Assembly: GCA_001792895.1 (NCBI GenBank)
Contig: MARA01000014.1
Span: 62,001-126,000, forward strand
DNA length: 64,000 nt
Direction of reading: 5' to 3'
Origin: Lentinus brumalis
Lineage: Eukaryota > Basidiomycota > Agaricomycetes > Polyporales > Polyporaceae
Translations under genes and position numbers: made by a program
Part shown: positions 11,864 through 23,498 of the stretch, piece after piece
Numbering within the stretch: the stretch's first letter is position 1
Layout of the letters: each line of letters starts with the position of its first letter
Notes under the pieces: model-generated
What the model was told of the DNA's origin: nothing
The model's input: only the letters and a program-made list of their open reading frames with translations
Databases searched by the model: none

Positions 11864-14800
11864 TTATCCGGCGTTAGCAGAAGTCGGCATCATGGGAGAA
11901 ACCATGACCATCCCATTGGCGAGCGGATGATGCGCAGGCAGGGCGCAGATGCAACCACAACCGCTCGCGCAAGAAGGGTCTTCTCGTGCGGTCCAACATC
12001 TCATGTGGGAGACATGCAAACATTTTGAGCAAGCATGATACAGTCCTAGACAGCCGACTCAGTATACGGCATCCCGCGCTAGGACAAAAATTTACCCTTA
12101 ATGGTGAGTCGACAGACAGTGCAGCGAGCTGGCCGTCGGTTGTTACACAGTTCGCACTTCGTAATGCTCGGATCGCCCGGTTGTCCACAGTGCACGCAAG
12201 GACGCAAGTATCCTGCGACCGCGTGAGCGTTGCATACGACATTGCGCGGGTCGAGTCACTTACCTATTGGAGCCGCGTACAGCGTCTCGTCTTCGATCAC
12301 CGGCTCTGGGATGAGACCTTGGACATCGTCTTCAACCAACTTCAGGAGCTCTCCACGCTTCTCCGGCAGCTGCCACGCAAGGAGCATCTCTGCATATGCG
12401 AGTATATGGCACATGAGCTGCGCTCTCATCTCCGGCGACAAGAATGGGCTTGAGAGAAACCACGGTTTAGAACAAGGTCAGACTGGACCCTGCGGAAGCA
12501 AAAAGACGCACGGTAGTTTCCGAGGCTCCGCCGATGGGTGGAACACGATATGCCTTTTCTCAGAGAGAGTTGACCTCCCGGAGAGCACTTGCGAGAAGGT
12601 AGGTCGTCGCTTGGATCCTAGCGGCAGCACTGACCCATCCAGGGTATCGGTCGCCTCCCAAGATGCCTTCGCGAGCGGTGAACCAGACGAATGCCGAGCA
12701 GGCTCACGTTGAATAATCGCTCGGCGACTGCCTACAGAGCCGCTTTGTTTCGTTCCCTCCGAAGTCGCACCTGTAGTTGTCCTGACACCTGACCCACTAC
12801 TGATAAGGATTTGCCTTTCCTATGCAGACAGACCAACATACCAGAGACAAGCTGGCGCATGCTGCTCGCGTTGAACAGGCTAGACCATGAGCCCTTGGAT
12901 GATGGAGAGTGCAGTGCCCCTCCGTGTGTACCATGAGAGGGCGTCGGCGGAGTTGACGTAGGCGGTGAGAATGGGCTACTCTGCCGGTTGCGTGGTCGGC
13001 GGGGATCAAAATACTCCATGCTAATCTTGCGTGAGGCGATCGGCATGCCAGGAGACGGGGACGCAGAGGACAGATCCCGGGTCGCTCTCGACCGCTCGTT
13101 CTCTGACAATCCAATTTAGCAGAAGTGCTTCGGTTGACTAGGAAGCACGTACCTTGCGGGAACGACTTGAGGAGCAGAACCGATAGAAATACGAGCATTT
13201 GGATATCTTTCTCTCCTAGAAGCTCTTCGTATCTGCCCGATGTCAGTAGGTGTCACATCTTAAGTGTTCTCAGGACACTCACAATCTCGTGGATAGAGCA
13301 GCCAGCAGCGGGTCAACGCCTCCGTGAACGAGCAAGACATCGTGGTCTGATCTCCTGCTCGACATCACATGTAACATCCTGAACACCCTCTCGTGGTCAC
13401 TGCGACCCAGTAACCGGGCCACACTCGCATTTGTCTTGCAGATGTCCGCGAACTCCCGTCCATAGAATACATAGCGAATGGCAGCCTCCATGTCAGGAAT
13501 CCCAAGGATGCCCTCTGCGCTCTTGATGTACACGCTGCTGCGCCTTGACGACAGTAGAGCGTAGTCATCTCCGACCTGCCGCGAGTTGTCCGACACACGA
13601 CGAGGCTTCGAGGGTCGTGAGTGAGCGGGCTGTGAAAACGTGAAGAGGTTGTCCATGATCCTCAGAACATTGTTCCCGTTGCTGGTATCGTCGCCTCGCT
13701 TCCGTTCCTCGGATTGCGGTTCCACGTCTTGTGCAGCGGAGCTCAAAAGCTTGACAGCATCGGAGAGTAGAGCAGGAGACTGGAACAGTCGAGGCGCAGC
13801 ATCTGGTGCACGGGCCGCGATTGAAGGCGACATTGAGATCTCACGGAGCGGATTGCGCACGATCCGCGGCGGCGCCCTGAAGAAGCAAACCAATTGCCCT
13901 GTTCACAAAGTGAGGCAACGTCGATGAGCAGATACAGCCGACGGACGACACGTACCGTTCGCGCTGAACACCCCCTGCGAGGTCCGGGGTTCAGCCAGAT
14001 TCTTATCGCCCTTCAAGAGCGAAGAGGCAGGATCTCGTCGCGCAGGAGCCTCGTCCTCAGAAGACGACTCCGAATCAAGCGGCGCACGGAGTCCGCTGTC
14101 TGCCTGCTGGTCTCCGAACAGCAAGAACTTCAGGCACTTTCCCAGGCACGGCCGTTCTCTCTCTCGAATGTCTCGTAGTCTACGCAGGATGAACGCGCGC
14201 TGCTTCATGGATATCAACGGCGTCCGCTCCAGGTCAACGGTGGGAGTCCCATCGGGATGGCGTGCTTGCGGGTACTCGCGGGGAAAGGCGAACGTGATCC
14301 GCAGGAAAACCGACGTGGATTCGCCCCAAGGGCCTTGCAGCCCGAACGTACATGTCCGCTTCTTACCGGAAAAATCGGCCTGCCAGGGTAAGGTTAGTAC
14401 ATACAGCACTTGGGCACTGATTGAGCGACCCTACCTTCTCGAGTTTCAGCTTCGGCGAGTTGAGCACTTTAACGACAGACGTGATTTCCTCCTGCAAGGT
14501 CAAGGCAGGATCGTCCTCGATGCGGTCGAGACTCAAGCTCCTATCGCGGATCCTAGATGGGTCAAGCAAGGATGTGGTCCGCGATTTTGAGCCTGTCTTT
14601 GAGACGTTCCCACTATCGCCCCCACTCCCAGTATCCGAGCTTCCTTCGCGACGGACTCCCACTTGCACGTTCGATAACCACTGGAAGGGCGATATCCGTG
14701 CAGAACGTCCACTGGGGGGTGGTCCGCGACTCATGACGCTTGATGCCATAGCGGGAATTGGTTTGGAGCGCGGGGTGCCATAGTGGTCTTCGTGCGTATC

Positions 14801-16577
14801 TTTAGCGGCCTTCGTTCGCCCACTCGACTCGCGTGTCGCAAAGCGAACTGGGCGTTGGTATGGGGGTGCCCTGACCCCAGCCAGTATACTGCGATTACCG
14901 AAAGGTGCTGAGAAGGTAGGCGGATCGCTGCCTTCGGACCGGCTGCTGAAGGACGACTTTGTATCTCTGCGGCTCGGTGCCATCGTTATCGTACGGGTGG
15001 GAGTCACGCCTGCTTTCTAGATATGATGTCACTTCCACTGCACCAAGTAATCAACGAGAGGGAATCGGGACTCACCTCTATGACTTCGGAATCGACAGGC
15101 CAGAAGCGCAATGTCTTGTCCTTAGACCAAGTTATGAGTTGGAATTCGTTATTCGCTGACAGTACGAGTCAGTGTCAGCTCCACCGCAGAAGAGAGGCCA
15201 CTGACCTTCGCCGCCTCTGCGCCATACGAACTCTTTCACAACGTCATCATGACCCGCGAACTTCTCGATCGGAGTGGTAGGATCTTCATGGGCATACATC
15301 TCCAACGCAGTCTCGCCTCTCTGCGGCAAACTGAGCACGCCCTGACCGAAGGGCAGATCTCGCGCGCGCCAGACGGGATAAGTGGTGTTGATGACTGTAC
15401 TTGGCTGAGCGGTCTGCGTGTCCCAGATCTTTATTGTCTTGTCCAGAGAACAAGTGACGAGCTCGTTGCGCCTATCGTGGGCCCAGTCAATGCCGTAAAT
15501 CTTTGCCCCATGGGCTCTAATGCGCTGAATCGGCAACGACCCTTTCTTTGGCAAATGTGAGTGGATGGGGTATAACAACATGAGCAAGGTGACTTACACG
15601 TCGATCCCAGATCAATACTTCGTTGGCGTGCGAGGAGGCGAGAATGTTGCCATCTACGCGATTCCACTTCACTTGCGTTCCGGCAGCTGCAGCATACACA
15701 ATGTAAGAACAGAGTCACCGGACCCTTACCGGTCACTCACGGCCGAAAGCACACAGTCCTGTGTACGTGAGGCAATCAGTATGCTAGCAGCACTGACGAC
15801 GGTGGTCGCGTCTCACCCATGATAGGCTTGTGGACAGTGCGAAGATCCCATGCCCACTGCCAAGAGTCAATGCCAGTGCTGATGACTACGTCGGGCTCAA
15901 TGGTGTGCCAATTTATATCGGTGATGGCGCGGTAGTGGGACCGCAGAACGTGTTCGATAGCAGTCCGTCCGCCGAGTAGGAGATTCCAAATAAGACTTCC
16001 TCCGAAGATCAATTCAAGTGCGACAATTCGCGACAGGGTAGACTCACAGCTTCTCACTCGAGGTAGAGACGATATATTCGCTATGGGAGAGGTGGGGATT
16101 CCATTGGACGTCCGCGACATCCCAAGTGCCTCCTTGAGGAATGGAACTATCTTCGCCGTCTGAAAGACGCGTTCAAGAAAGATGTGGGACACGTACCGAG
16201 GTTGACGGTAAGGATCATCGAGGGCCATTATGAACAAGCCTTGACGACTGCAGACGACATGATATTCTGGTCAAACGAAAAATACGACCACAGACCGCAG
16301 GACATACGCAGCTAGGACCAGACTACCATTGTCAGGGCTGATGCTCATCTGCAGCGCATCAGGATAACAGAGCGTACTCAACGCATTGAATACGCACATT
16401 TCCGACAGCGTCGCCCATGATGTATCTCATGTCTATTTGCGCGTCCCTCTTGAAACTCGTACCATCATCCTCGGGCGAGGGAGGTCCTGAGACATCTGGC
16501 CGTATTGTCGTTGCATTGGAAGCAGGCATCCCCAGGAAGGAGCCCGACCCCATGTTGTACCGCCCTCGCTCTTCCAT
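11864..16577 (-). CDS. WDR59: WDR59/Sea3 (Mtc5) homologue, SEA/GATOR2 complex subunit
   Basis: Subunit of the vacuole-associated SEA (GATOR2) complex that relays amino-acid status to TORC1 (family knowledge). The N-terminal half is a WD40 propeller: LASSHANEVLIWDRR, VTCSLDKTIKIWD, FAGHDDVVKEFVW and LITWSKDKTLRFWPVD, the last pair being typical of WDR59. An RWD-like segment follows (about 14.1-14.4 kb), then long low-complexity linkers. The C-terminus is a zinc-ribbon/RING-like end, rebuilt from two exons: CVHCGQPG...KCELC...CTVC, a 50-nt intron, then CSKCLHVSHMRCW and CASGCGCIC. The stop lies at 11864-11866. The ATG at 16575-16577 is preferred because MSISPDNGS...FIMALDD is reached from it through two short introns. 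One of the mirrored promoter-like arms lies upstream. Confidence 0.88.
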
Positions 16578-16851
16578 CACATATTACCTTACGTCGGTCG
16601 TACTTTTGCGAATCGGCCGACGGCGATCTTGCGTAAAGGGTAAGGATCACTTGGTTTACTAGTGCGGCAATGGGCTGGCTCGAACACTAGCAGTGCAGCA
16701 GCGACGACGACAGCAGCAGCCAGAATTGAATGTGAGCAGAGAAGCTGCAGATCGTGGCGACTCGAATACTGGTAGGAGGAGGAGGAGGAGGAGATGTGTA
16801 AAGGAAGGGGGATGAGGACGTGGTAGCCTTTCAACTCTGTCTGCTTTCAAT

Positions 16852-17173
16852 TATTGCTGTTCGCACTCAGCTTGTCGCAAGCGCCCAAATCGAATTTTCC
16901 CGCCACCACCAGCGTCCAGACGGCTCGGACGCGCAAACGCGATATCTCCCTCACTTTCCGTCCGTTTCTCTTCATTCTTGCACCGTTCGATTCGCACAGA
17001 CAACGCGCAGGGCACGGTACTGGTTTCGTGCCATTTCATCGACATCACTCCTAGCCTTTCCTGGCGACCCTTCGTGAACGCGCGATTCAAACCACGGCTC
17101 GATGGGTCGTCGGATAGCGTCGGGAAGTGGATTAAGCCGGTCAGGAGGGTTGGGCTGAGGGCACGGTAGCTGT
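16852..17173 (+). repeat. left arm of a 322-bp inverted duplication
   Basis: Matches 17603-17924 in reverse orientation. The outer 135 bp or so (next to WDR59) are almost identical and include ttttcccgcc, an E2F/MBF-like site. The inner part is more diverged. Reading toward WDR59, both arms keep the same open frame ending in ...FGRLRQAECEQQ and a stop. A second frame is also conserved between arms (PNPPD...IR.P..PWF..RVHE..PGKA). It lies in the WDR59 upstream region. Confidence 0.85.
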
Positions 17174-17602
17174 CGTAGAGCAACAGGTTGGTGTACGTAC
17201 CACATTCCTTCACCTATGCCCAAGTCGACTGCAAGTTATCTCTCCTCCTCTCTCTCTCTCCTCCCCCTCCCTGTTTCTGTATGCGGAGGTCGGTTGAGAA
17301 CGCTTGGATGCGTGCCTTGAAATGCATTTTGACGACCATTGCCAGTGTCAGGAGTCTCAGGACATAAGAGCGACGATCATCGACTTCGCCTCGAGGTTTA
17401 CAGATACAGATACAGATCGCTAACAGGAGCATGAATGTGTGGGATCCAAGTTGTTATCTTTGTGTAGCTACAATGAATACATGGTGATACTACAGCTTTG
17501 GGAGCGAGTATGGGCAAAGAAGCGAGGGTCTTACGACTTCGACAATATTGGAGGAAGGGGTAGGTATGTTCAACACATACCGCGACTAATGCCCGCTCTC
17601 CA
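17174..17602. other. spacer between the inverted arms
   Basis: Unique sequence of about 430 bp with a CT-rich patch (about 17240-17270). An open frame from 17439 reads ILQLWERVWAKKRGSYDFDNIGG and then, across a plausible intron, into the right arm. No family was recognised; a small unannotated gene is possible. Confidence 0.4.
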
Positions 17603-17924
17603 ACAGCTATCGTGCCCTCGGCCCAACCCTCCTGACGTCCCCCTTCCAGTCCCTGAACTTATTCGACCACCCGTCCACCCGTGGTTTGGTTTACGCGTTC
17701 ACGAGAGGATGCCAGGAAAGGCGACCGGTGAAGTCGGCAAACCCGCGTGAAACCGGTGCCGTGCCCTGCGCGTTGTTTATGCGAGCCGAACAGTTGAAGA
17801 ATGGCGAGAAACGGACGGAAAGTGAGGGAGATATCGCGTTTGCGCGTCCGAGCCGTCTGGACGCTGGTGGTGGCGGGAAAATTCGATTTGGGCGCTTGCG
17901 ACAAGCTGAGTGCGAACAGCAATA
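17603..17924 (-). repeat. right arm of a 322-bp inverted duplication
   Basis: Mirror of 16852-17173 and of equal length. It ends 113 bp before the split start codon of IES6 and therefore sits where the IES6 promoter and transcription start should be. The gcgggaaaa E2F/MBF-like motif is kept. Confidence 0.85.
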
Positions 17925-18036
17925 GTATTACATACCTTTACTCCTCTTTACTCTGGCTCAACGGGCGTCTGGCACCTCCACTTCCTCCCAGCTCCTCCCG
18001 AGGTCTCGTTGCCTTTCAGCCTAGTTACGTGCAGCT

Positions 18037-18787
18037 ATGTGAGAACAAGCTTGAGTATATCTTGTGCGCCACTGACAAACCCAGGCCTCCAAAAGGCTCA
18101 GGCAAGCGGAAGGTCAACACCATCTACAGCGACGACTCCCCGACTCCGCCTGTACCAGTATGTCCGCTACTTTCCTTCATCCCACATGTTCTCATCATCA
18201 CACAGAGCTTGGCAGAACAACTGTCCTATCTACACAATCCCCGACCATTCAAGAATCCAAACTACACCAAGAATGCCAATCGGCGCACCAAGAACCTGAA
18301 GGCTGTCCTCACGCAAGAGCGTGAACGCGAGAAGAACGAACGTGAACGGAAGAGACAGGAGAAGGATGCGAGCATGGATGTAGATGGGCAGCAGGCGCAG
18401 GAGGACCCGCTCGAAGAGGACCTACCCACATGTGAGTATCATCTGAACGTGGTCGTGTTCTACATGTTCATCCGCGTCCTAGACGCGTCCATCGAAGCAC
18501 CCCTTCCGTCCTGCCGCAAAGGCGGTATTGTGATATCACCGGTCTGGAGGTAAGACATGTTTGTTGTCCAGTTCTTGTTCTGCATTTTGATGTCACAACT
18601 CGTAGGGCCCATACACTGACCCTGCGACCGGTCTCCGTTACCATGACAAGAGTATATACGAGCTCATCAAAGGCCTTGTAAGTCAGCGCAGCGAGTCAAG
18701 GATGCACGCATCTGACTGTGTCCGTAGAGCACCACGGCTGCAAAGGAATACCTCTCGGCGCGCGGCGTCAACCCTATTGTCAAGTAA
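18037..18787 (+). CDS. IES6: INO80 chromatin-remodelling complex subunit Ies6 (YL1-C domain)
   Basis: Nuclear subunit that works with Arp5 in the INO80 remodeller (family knowledge). Six exons: 18037-18038, 18085-18157, 18206-18431, 18483-18549, 18606-18677, 18728-18787; about 166 aa. Landmarks are HNPRPFKNPNYTKN, a basic coiled stretch RERKRQEK, then the YL1-C signature YASIEAP, YCDITGLE, PYTDPATGLRYHD and the C-terminus SARGVNPIVK, all usual for fungal Ies6. The best start codon is interrupted by a 46-nt intron: AT at 18037-18038 joins G at 18085 to give MPPKGSGKRK. Exon 4 has an apparent one-base loss in a C run (18500-18503): EAP and PSVLPQRRY are in different frames although the family needs them joined. 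This is probably an assembly error. Without it the gene would be truncated. Confidence 0.85.
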
Positions 18788-18949
18788 GACGAGGGCTGTT
18801 GGAAGCATTGACTTCGGTTTGCTATCTTTTGCTATCATAAGTTATGCTGTTGTGTACGTGCCCTCTGCTTTGTTCATCTCATGTATAGTGATGCTCAACA
18901 AGGTTATTCGCCAGATAATATGTGAATGGTATGTGCATTGAGAACACGC

Positions 18950-19315
18950 ATGCTGGCGTAACCAGATCGCTGCATTGTGCTTTCGGCTTCAAGGCTCTGC
19001 AAAGTCGCTGAAGAACCAAATTCGAGCGCGAACGCTGTCTGAATATAGCGTGCTGTGCGTTTCTTCTCCTATTCGCTATCGCCATGCTCTTTCCCGTTCA
19101 CAATGCTGCTGACTTTCAGCTTGATTCTGTCCGCATCTAGCAGACTTCTCTACTCTCTGCGCTCCTTGCTGGATGTCTCGCGAGAGCGCCCATCTATGTT
19201 CGAGCCAACGACTCGGACAGCGCTCCTCAGCAGGCAAAACATAAGTGGCTCACGGACTTTCCTCCGATCCGGAGGCACCCCTCTTCCGAGGCAAACTAGC
19301 TCGCCGTATTGAACC
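18950..19315 (+). pseudogene. 5' relic of a GH71 alpha-1,3-glucanase gene
   Basis: Aligns by eye with the promoter and first 220 bp or so of the intact GH71 gene at 21433. Shared stretches include ctggcg.aa.cagatcgctgca upstream, then signal-peptide DNA (ctcagcttcattctgtccgc-like) and ggaggcacccntcttccg. Frames are broken by small indels and the start region is altered. Nothing matching the catalytic domain follows. It is a dead partial tandem copy. Confidence 0.75.
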
Positions 19316-19619
19316 TGGTCCCAAGGTATGTCATGCTTCTGTCCATGTCCCCCTTGTGCTGCTGGTATCGGCTGTTCGTTCAAAGTTCGTCGGTGTGCCT
19401 CATCATCCTGCGTCGACCGGCGGCCTTCTCTGCTATTCGAGGACAAGGACACGACGGAACGCACTTTGTGTTACAGGTCAAACCTGCGTCCAGCCTCAGC
19501 GCGTACCCCGCGCTCGGCTTGCCCATATGCAATGCGCATACACCACTTCATATCCGACCTCTCCTTCGAACTCTTCCTCTCTGCCGCATCAAAATATCCA
19601 TCCTGTCCGTTGCTCTGCA

Positions 19620-19721
19620 TATCCGTTCGCTCTGCTTATCCGTTCGCCCTACCTATCCGTTCGCCCTACCTATCCGTTCGCCCTACCTATCCGTTCGCCC
19701 TACCTATCCGTTCGCCCTACA
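19620..19721. repeat. minisatellite, six 17-bp units
   Basis: Unit tatccgttcgccctacc in tandem: units 2-5 are identical, unit 6 differs at its last base and unit 1 is diverged. As 17 is not a multiple of 3, each forward frame reads the same 17-residue cycle. The array ends at the stop of the unknown minus-strand gene. Confidence 0.95.
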
Positions 19722-20708
19722 AAGCTCCTTGCGAGCGTCCCTCTCGCTCTAGGTTTTTCTCTTGCTCCTCTGCTTCTTCTGAATCGGAGTCGTACTCCTC
19801 TCCTTCGGCGTCGCCAGTGTAGACGCGAGGAAAATGACGGCTCATGACCATTGCTGCATGGAGGTTAGATGGAGGCAAAGCACGCATACTGTACACATAC
19901 CTCGGGTGCGTCCAATCCCTCGGCATCTGAACCATGCCGTTCCTTCACCGCACGTTCCATTTCCGTCACGCGCTCCTTCTTGGCCGGCTTCGTGAACATA
20001 TTGTTCGTGTTGCACACTGCGGCGACGTAGCGGTACTTCAAGGGGAGCGGGAATTGCAATTCGAGGTGAACGCCGGACTGCTTGGAGAGATTCTTCACAA
20101 AGGCGGTCGCAGCACGATACCCGTGCGCCAGAGCTTCCGACGGCTCGAGATTCTCTCTTTGCAGGCGCTTGGTCTTGATGGCGTACTCGATGACTTCCTC
20201 GTAGGTGAAGGCAATGCCGTAGTGGAGAAGCGCTTTGTTCTCGAGAAAGACAGTAGTTCGACGGCGTGAGACGTGGCGCGTGATAGTCCTTGGGGAGGTA
20301 GACGAACGGCTGGTGGTCACGGACCCACTGTCGGTATGCCTGCATGCGATGTCAACGACCCGTCGAGGTAACGATACTTCATGCTTACCTCCCGCCTAGA
20401 AGTGGTCGGTTCGGGCAGACCAGTATAGAGTCCAGCGTCGTAAATCTCCTCCCATACATCCGGAGGTATGTATACCTCTGGATTGGGGTCGTAGATAGTG
20501 GGAGGGATTTGATGTTCTCCATCAAACTCGCCAGACTCACCATGGTCGTGTTCTCCGAGGGGCTGAGACTGATAGAAGCTGACACTGGTGTCGGAGTACA
20601 CGGAGACTGATGAGAGTCCCAGAAATCCACGAAGGGAGACAACGCCTGCGACTCGGACGACCCCGACAAAGTCGAGGTAGTTGAGATGGCAGGTGACGGA
20701 AGCGACAT
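19717..20708 (-). CDS. hypothetical protein, no family recognised
   Basis: Exon 1 runs from ATG 20706-20708 through a Ser/Thr/Pro-rich N-terminus (MSLPSPAIS...) to ...RPLLGG. A 49-nt intron (GTAAGC...GCAG) joins to an exon reading HTDSGSVTTSRSS and then a conserved-looking globular part: TTVFLENKALLHYGIAFTY, EEVIEYAIKTKRLQ, AFVKNLSKQSGVHLELQFPLP, KYRYVAAVCNTNNMF. The end is acidic (AEGEEYDSDSEEAEEQ) and needs a further intron near 19900 whose 5' site I could not fix. There is no signal peptide or membrane span. Codon use and long internal continuity support a real gene; function is unknown. A shorter alternative using other splice sites is possible. Confidence 0.6.
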
Positions 20709-21432
20709 GGTATACTTGTATAAAACACGTCGGTAGGAGAGCGAGCTTCATATAAAAGCAAGCATTTCGCAAACAGCTGTATAAGTTCTGGTGGGGCGCG
20801 CCGGGGTTAACTTTAAAAGGTGGCGGCAATATATAGCAACACAGCTTACTTCTACTACAGTACAATACTCCCGCTATTTGCCGATCGAGATCGCCATCCT
20901 CCGAGTCCGATGCGCTGTGACTCTCACTTGTCCTTGTGTGCTCCGAGTCGTCTGTGTTGCTGCTGGAGACATAACGCGCGATGGGTTGGCCAGTGTATGC
21001 CTCAAGTGCCTGTTTTCGCCACGCTCTCCGAAATCCGAGGGGCCGAGGGCAGACATCGTGACGAGCCGAACACCGTGACGAAGTTTTTACTGCACGCGTA
21101 CGTCTTCGCCTGGCAGCTACGGAGTCCTCGCGCAACACTGCCCATGCGGTGCACGTCTGACCCCCTCAATGTGATATAGCGTTCATGAGGAATAACTTAA
21201 TAAGGATACTGGCGCAATCAGATCGCTGCAGAGCAGAATCTGAACGGGACCGACGCACACTGGCTGCGCCGAAGTAGGTCTTCCGAGAGTCAGCCTCCAG
21301 CCTTTAATTGCCCGCCTTGGCCGACAGCGGCCCTCTTATCTTTTCTCTCTGCTCTCCCATCTCGCTCGACTCTTGCTTTTCTGCTGTCTGGTCACAGCGT
21401 GTTGTGTCTTGCCTTTACTCGTTGCTATCGTC
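20709..21432. other. divergent promoter region between unknown gene and GH71
   Basis: No gene. A minus-strand TATA-like tttatatg lies near 20750 for the unknown gene. The part near 21200-21430 is duplicated in the GH71 relic at about 18950-19060. Confidence 0.45.
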
Positions 21433-23498
21433 ATGCTCGTCCCTTCTCACAACGCTGCTAGCTCTCAGCTTCATTCTGTCCGCCTCTGGAAGACGGTTCT
21501 GCTCTTTGCGCTCCTTGCTGAAAGTCTCGCGAACGTGCCCCTCGGTGTTCGAGCCGACGGCTCTGAGGGCGCTTTTCAACAGGCAGTAGACGGGATGGCC
21601 CACGCCTTTGGCATCGGCTCCGGAGGCACCCGTCTTCCGCCGCGGACTGGCTCGCCGGCCTCAAGCAGCTCATCGACCAGTACCTTGACTGCGAACGTGA
21701 CGTCTACAAGTCTATCGACCCCTCTCAGCACCAGCTCCTTGGCTGCGAACAACACGACTACAAGTCTATCGACCCCTTTCAGCACCAGCTCCTTGGCTGC
21801 GAACATCACGACTACAAGTCTATCGACCCCTCTCAGCACCAGCTCTCCATCTGGTAACTTGGCGGCGAACTCGACGGCGAACTCGACGACTCCATCCAAC
21901 ACCACCGCAACTCAGGGTCGCGCGGTGTTCGCACACTTCATCGTCGGTAATACATACAACTACACAGTGGACAGCTGGTCCCAAGGTAAGTCGTCCTTCA
22001 TTCACCCCACCAGTGCCCCCCGTACTTATGCTGACGGCACCCCAGACATTGTGCTTGCCGCATCGAAGGGCATCGACGCCTTCGCTCTAAACATTGGCTC
22101 CGACGCCTGGGAGTCCTCGCAGATTGCCAATGCCTACGCCGCTGCGTCGAAGTACAACGGAAACACCACCAATGCCGCTGCTCCGTTCCGGTTGTTCTTC
22201 TCCTTCGACATGGGGTCGCTTCCGTGCTCAACCGCCAGCCACGCATCTACCCTCCAGTCGTACATCCGAACGTACGCCAACAGTACGAGTACCTTCAAGT
22301 ACAACGCGCGTATGCTCGTGTCGACGTTCGCAGGCGAGTCGTGTCGATTTGGCGCTAGCACCTTGAACCAAGGCTGGATCGATGCAATCAAGCCTACGAA
22401 GCCGCCCACGAATGGCCCCCTTCCTGCCGTATGGTTCGTTCCGTCATTTTTCGTCGACCCTGCGACCTTCCGGAACTTGTCGGTGATCGATGGAGCCTTT
22501 CATGTGAGTGTCCGTTGTGCTACTCTAAGTATCGTCTACACTTGTTGAACAATAATCAGTGGAACTCCGGCTGGCCCATGGGCAACTACAACGTCACCTT
22601 CGGCCCAGACCAGTCGTACATCTCGAACCTCAGCGGGAACAGGACGTATATGGCGGCCGTCTCGCCTTGGTTCTTCACGGTACGCACCGATGATTACCAT
22701 CAGCTGTCCGTGTAATTCACTATATTTTCCACCAGCACTACGGTCCCGATACGTTCAACAAGAACTGGATCTACCGCGGCGACGACTGGCACTGGGCGCA
22801 GCGCTGGGAGCTGCTCGTGCAGAATCGGTCCTCTGTTCCTCTGACTCAGGTCGTGACCTGGAACGACTATGGAGAGTCCCACTACGTCGGTCCGATCGAG
22901 GGTATTCAGCCCATGTCTCAAGGTTGGGTGAATGGCTTCGACCACCAAGGTGCGTCTCTGCTCCTTCGCGCGGCCCTTTTCTAGAACTTAAAGGCACCTT
23001 TGAATATGCAGGCTGGCTGGACCTGATGCAGTACTACATCAAGGCGTACAAGACCGGCTCATACCCCGCGATTGCCAAGGACCGCGTCTTCCTTTGGGCA
23101 CGGCTCTATCCCGTCAACGCGACAGCGTCGGACTCCGTCGGGAAGCCTGCCAACTATCCCTGGGTACGTTCAACTGCCATTGCTGTAGCGAGCGCAGTCT
23201 GAATATTACACGAGAACTCATCTGTTATCTTCTATAGACCCAGGACTACCTCTGGGCTGTCACGCTCCTCACCGCACCTGCCAACGTCACTCTCACATGC
23301 GGTTCCTCGACGCAAAGGACGCTCGTACCGGCCGGCCTGTCGAAGCTGAAGCTGAAGCTGTCCACGAGCTGCGCGGTCAACGCGACGGTGGCGAGAGGTG
23401 CTAGTACTCCTGTGCAGTTCTCACCGGCAGGGTTCAACTTCAGTGTGAGACCGCCGTCGTACAACTTCAATGCGTTTGTTGCGGCATCTCCTCCATGA
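21433..23498 (+). CDS. GH71 alpha-1,3-glucanase (mutanase), secreted
   Basis: Endo-alpha-1,3-glucanase that cuts the alpha-1,3-glucan of fungal walls, used in wall turnover or attack on other fungi (family knowledge). Six exons (21433-21985, 22046-22503, 22560-22679, 22736-22949, 23012-23163, 23238-23498) give 585 aa with all phases consistent. A hydrophobic secretion segment (about residues 16-34) is followed by a Ser/Thr/Asn-rich linker built of 54-bp repeats. The GH71 domain then starts at VFAHFIVGNTYNY and includes GIDAFALNIGSDAW, FRLFFSFDMGS, VWFVPSFF, AAVSPWFFTHYG, WIYRGDDWHWAQRW and TWNDYGESHYVGPI. A C-terminal beta domain follows (TQDYLWAVTLLTAPANV). The linker carries many N-glycosylation-type NTT/NST sites. 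A partial dead copy lies 2.4 kb upstream. Confidence 0.93.
21694..21846 (+). repeat. 54-bp tandem repeat in the GH71 linker, about 3 units
   Basis: Each unit encodes an 18-residue Thr/Ser-rich block of the type N.T(T/S)TSLSTP(L/F)STSSLAA. Units differ by a few bases. Likely an O-glycosylated flexible linker between signal and catalytic domain. Confidence 0.9.

Noticed and set aside
19620..19721. Possible CRISPR-like array
   Set aside because: Units are directly adjacent with no spacers, and the genome is eukaryotic; it is a minisatellite.
21373..21432. Upstream extension of the GH71 protein
   Set aside because: The longer frame begins at TTG; the first ATG at 21433 already gives a normal secretion signal.
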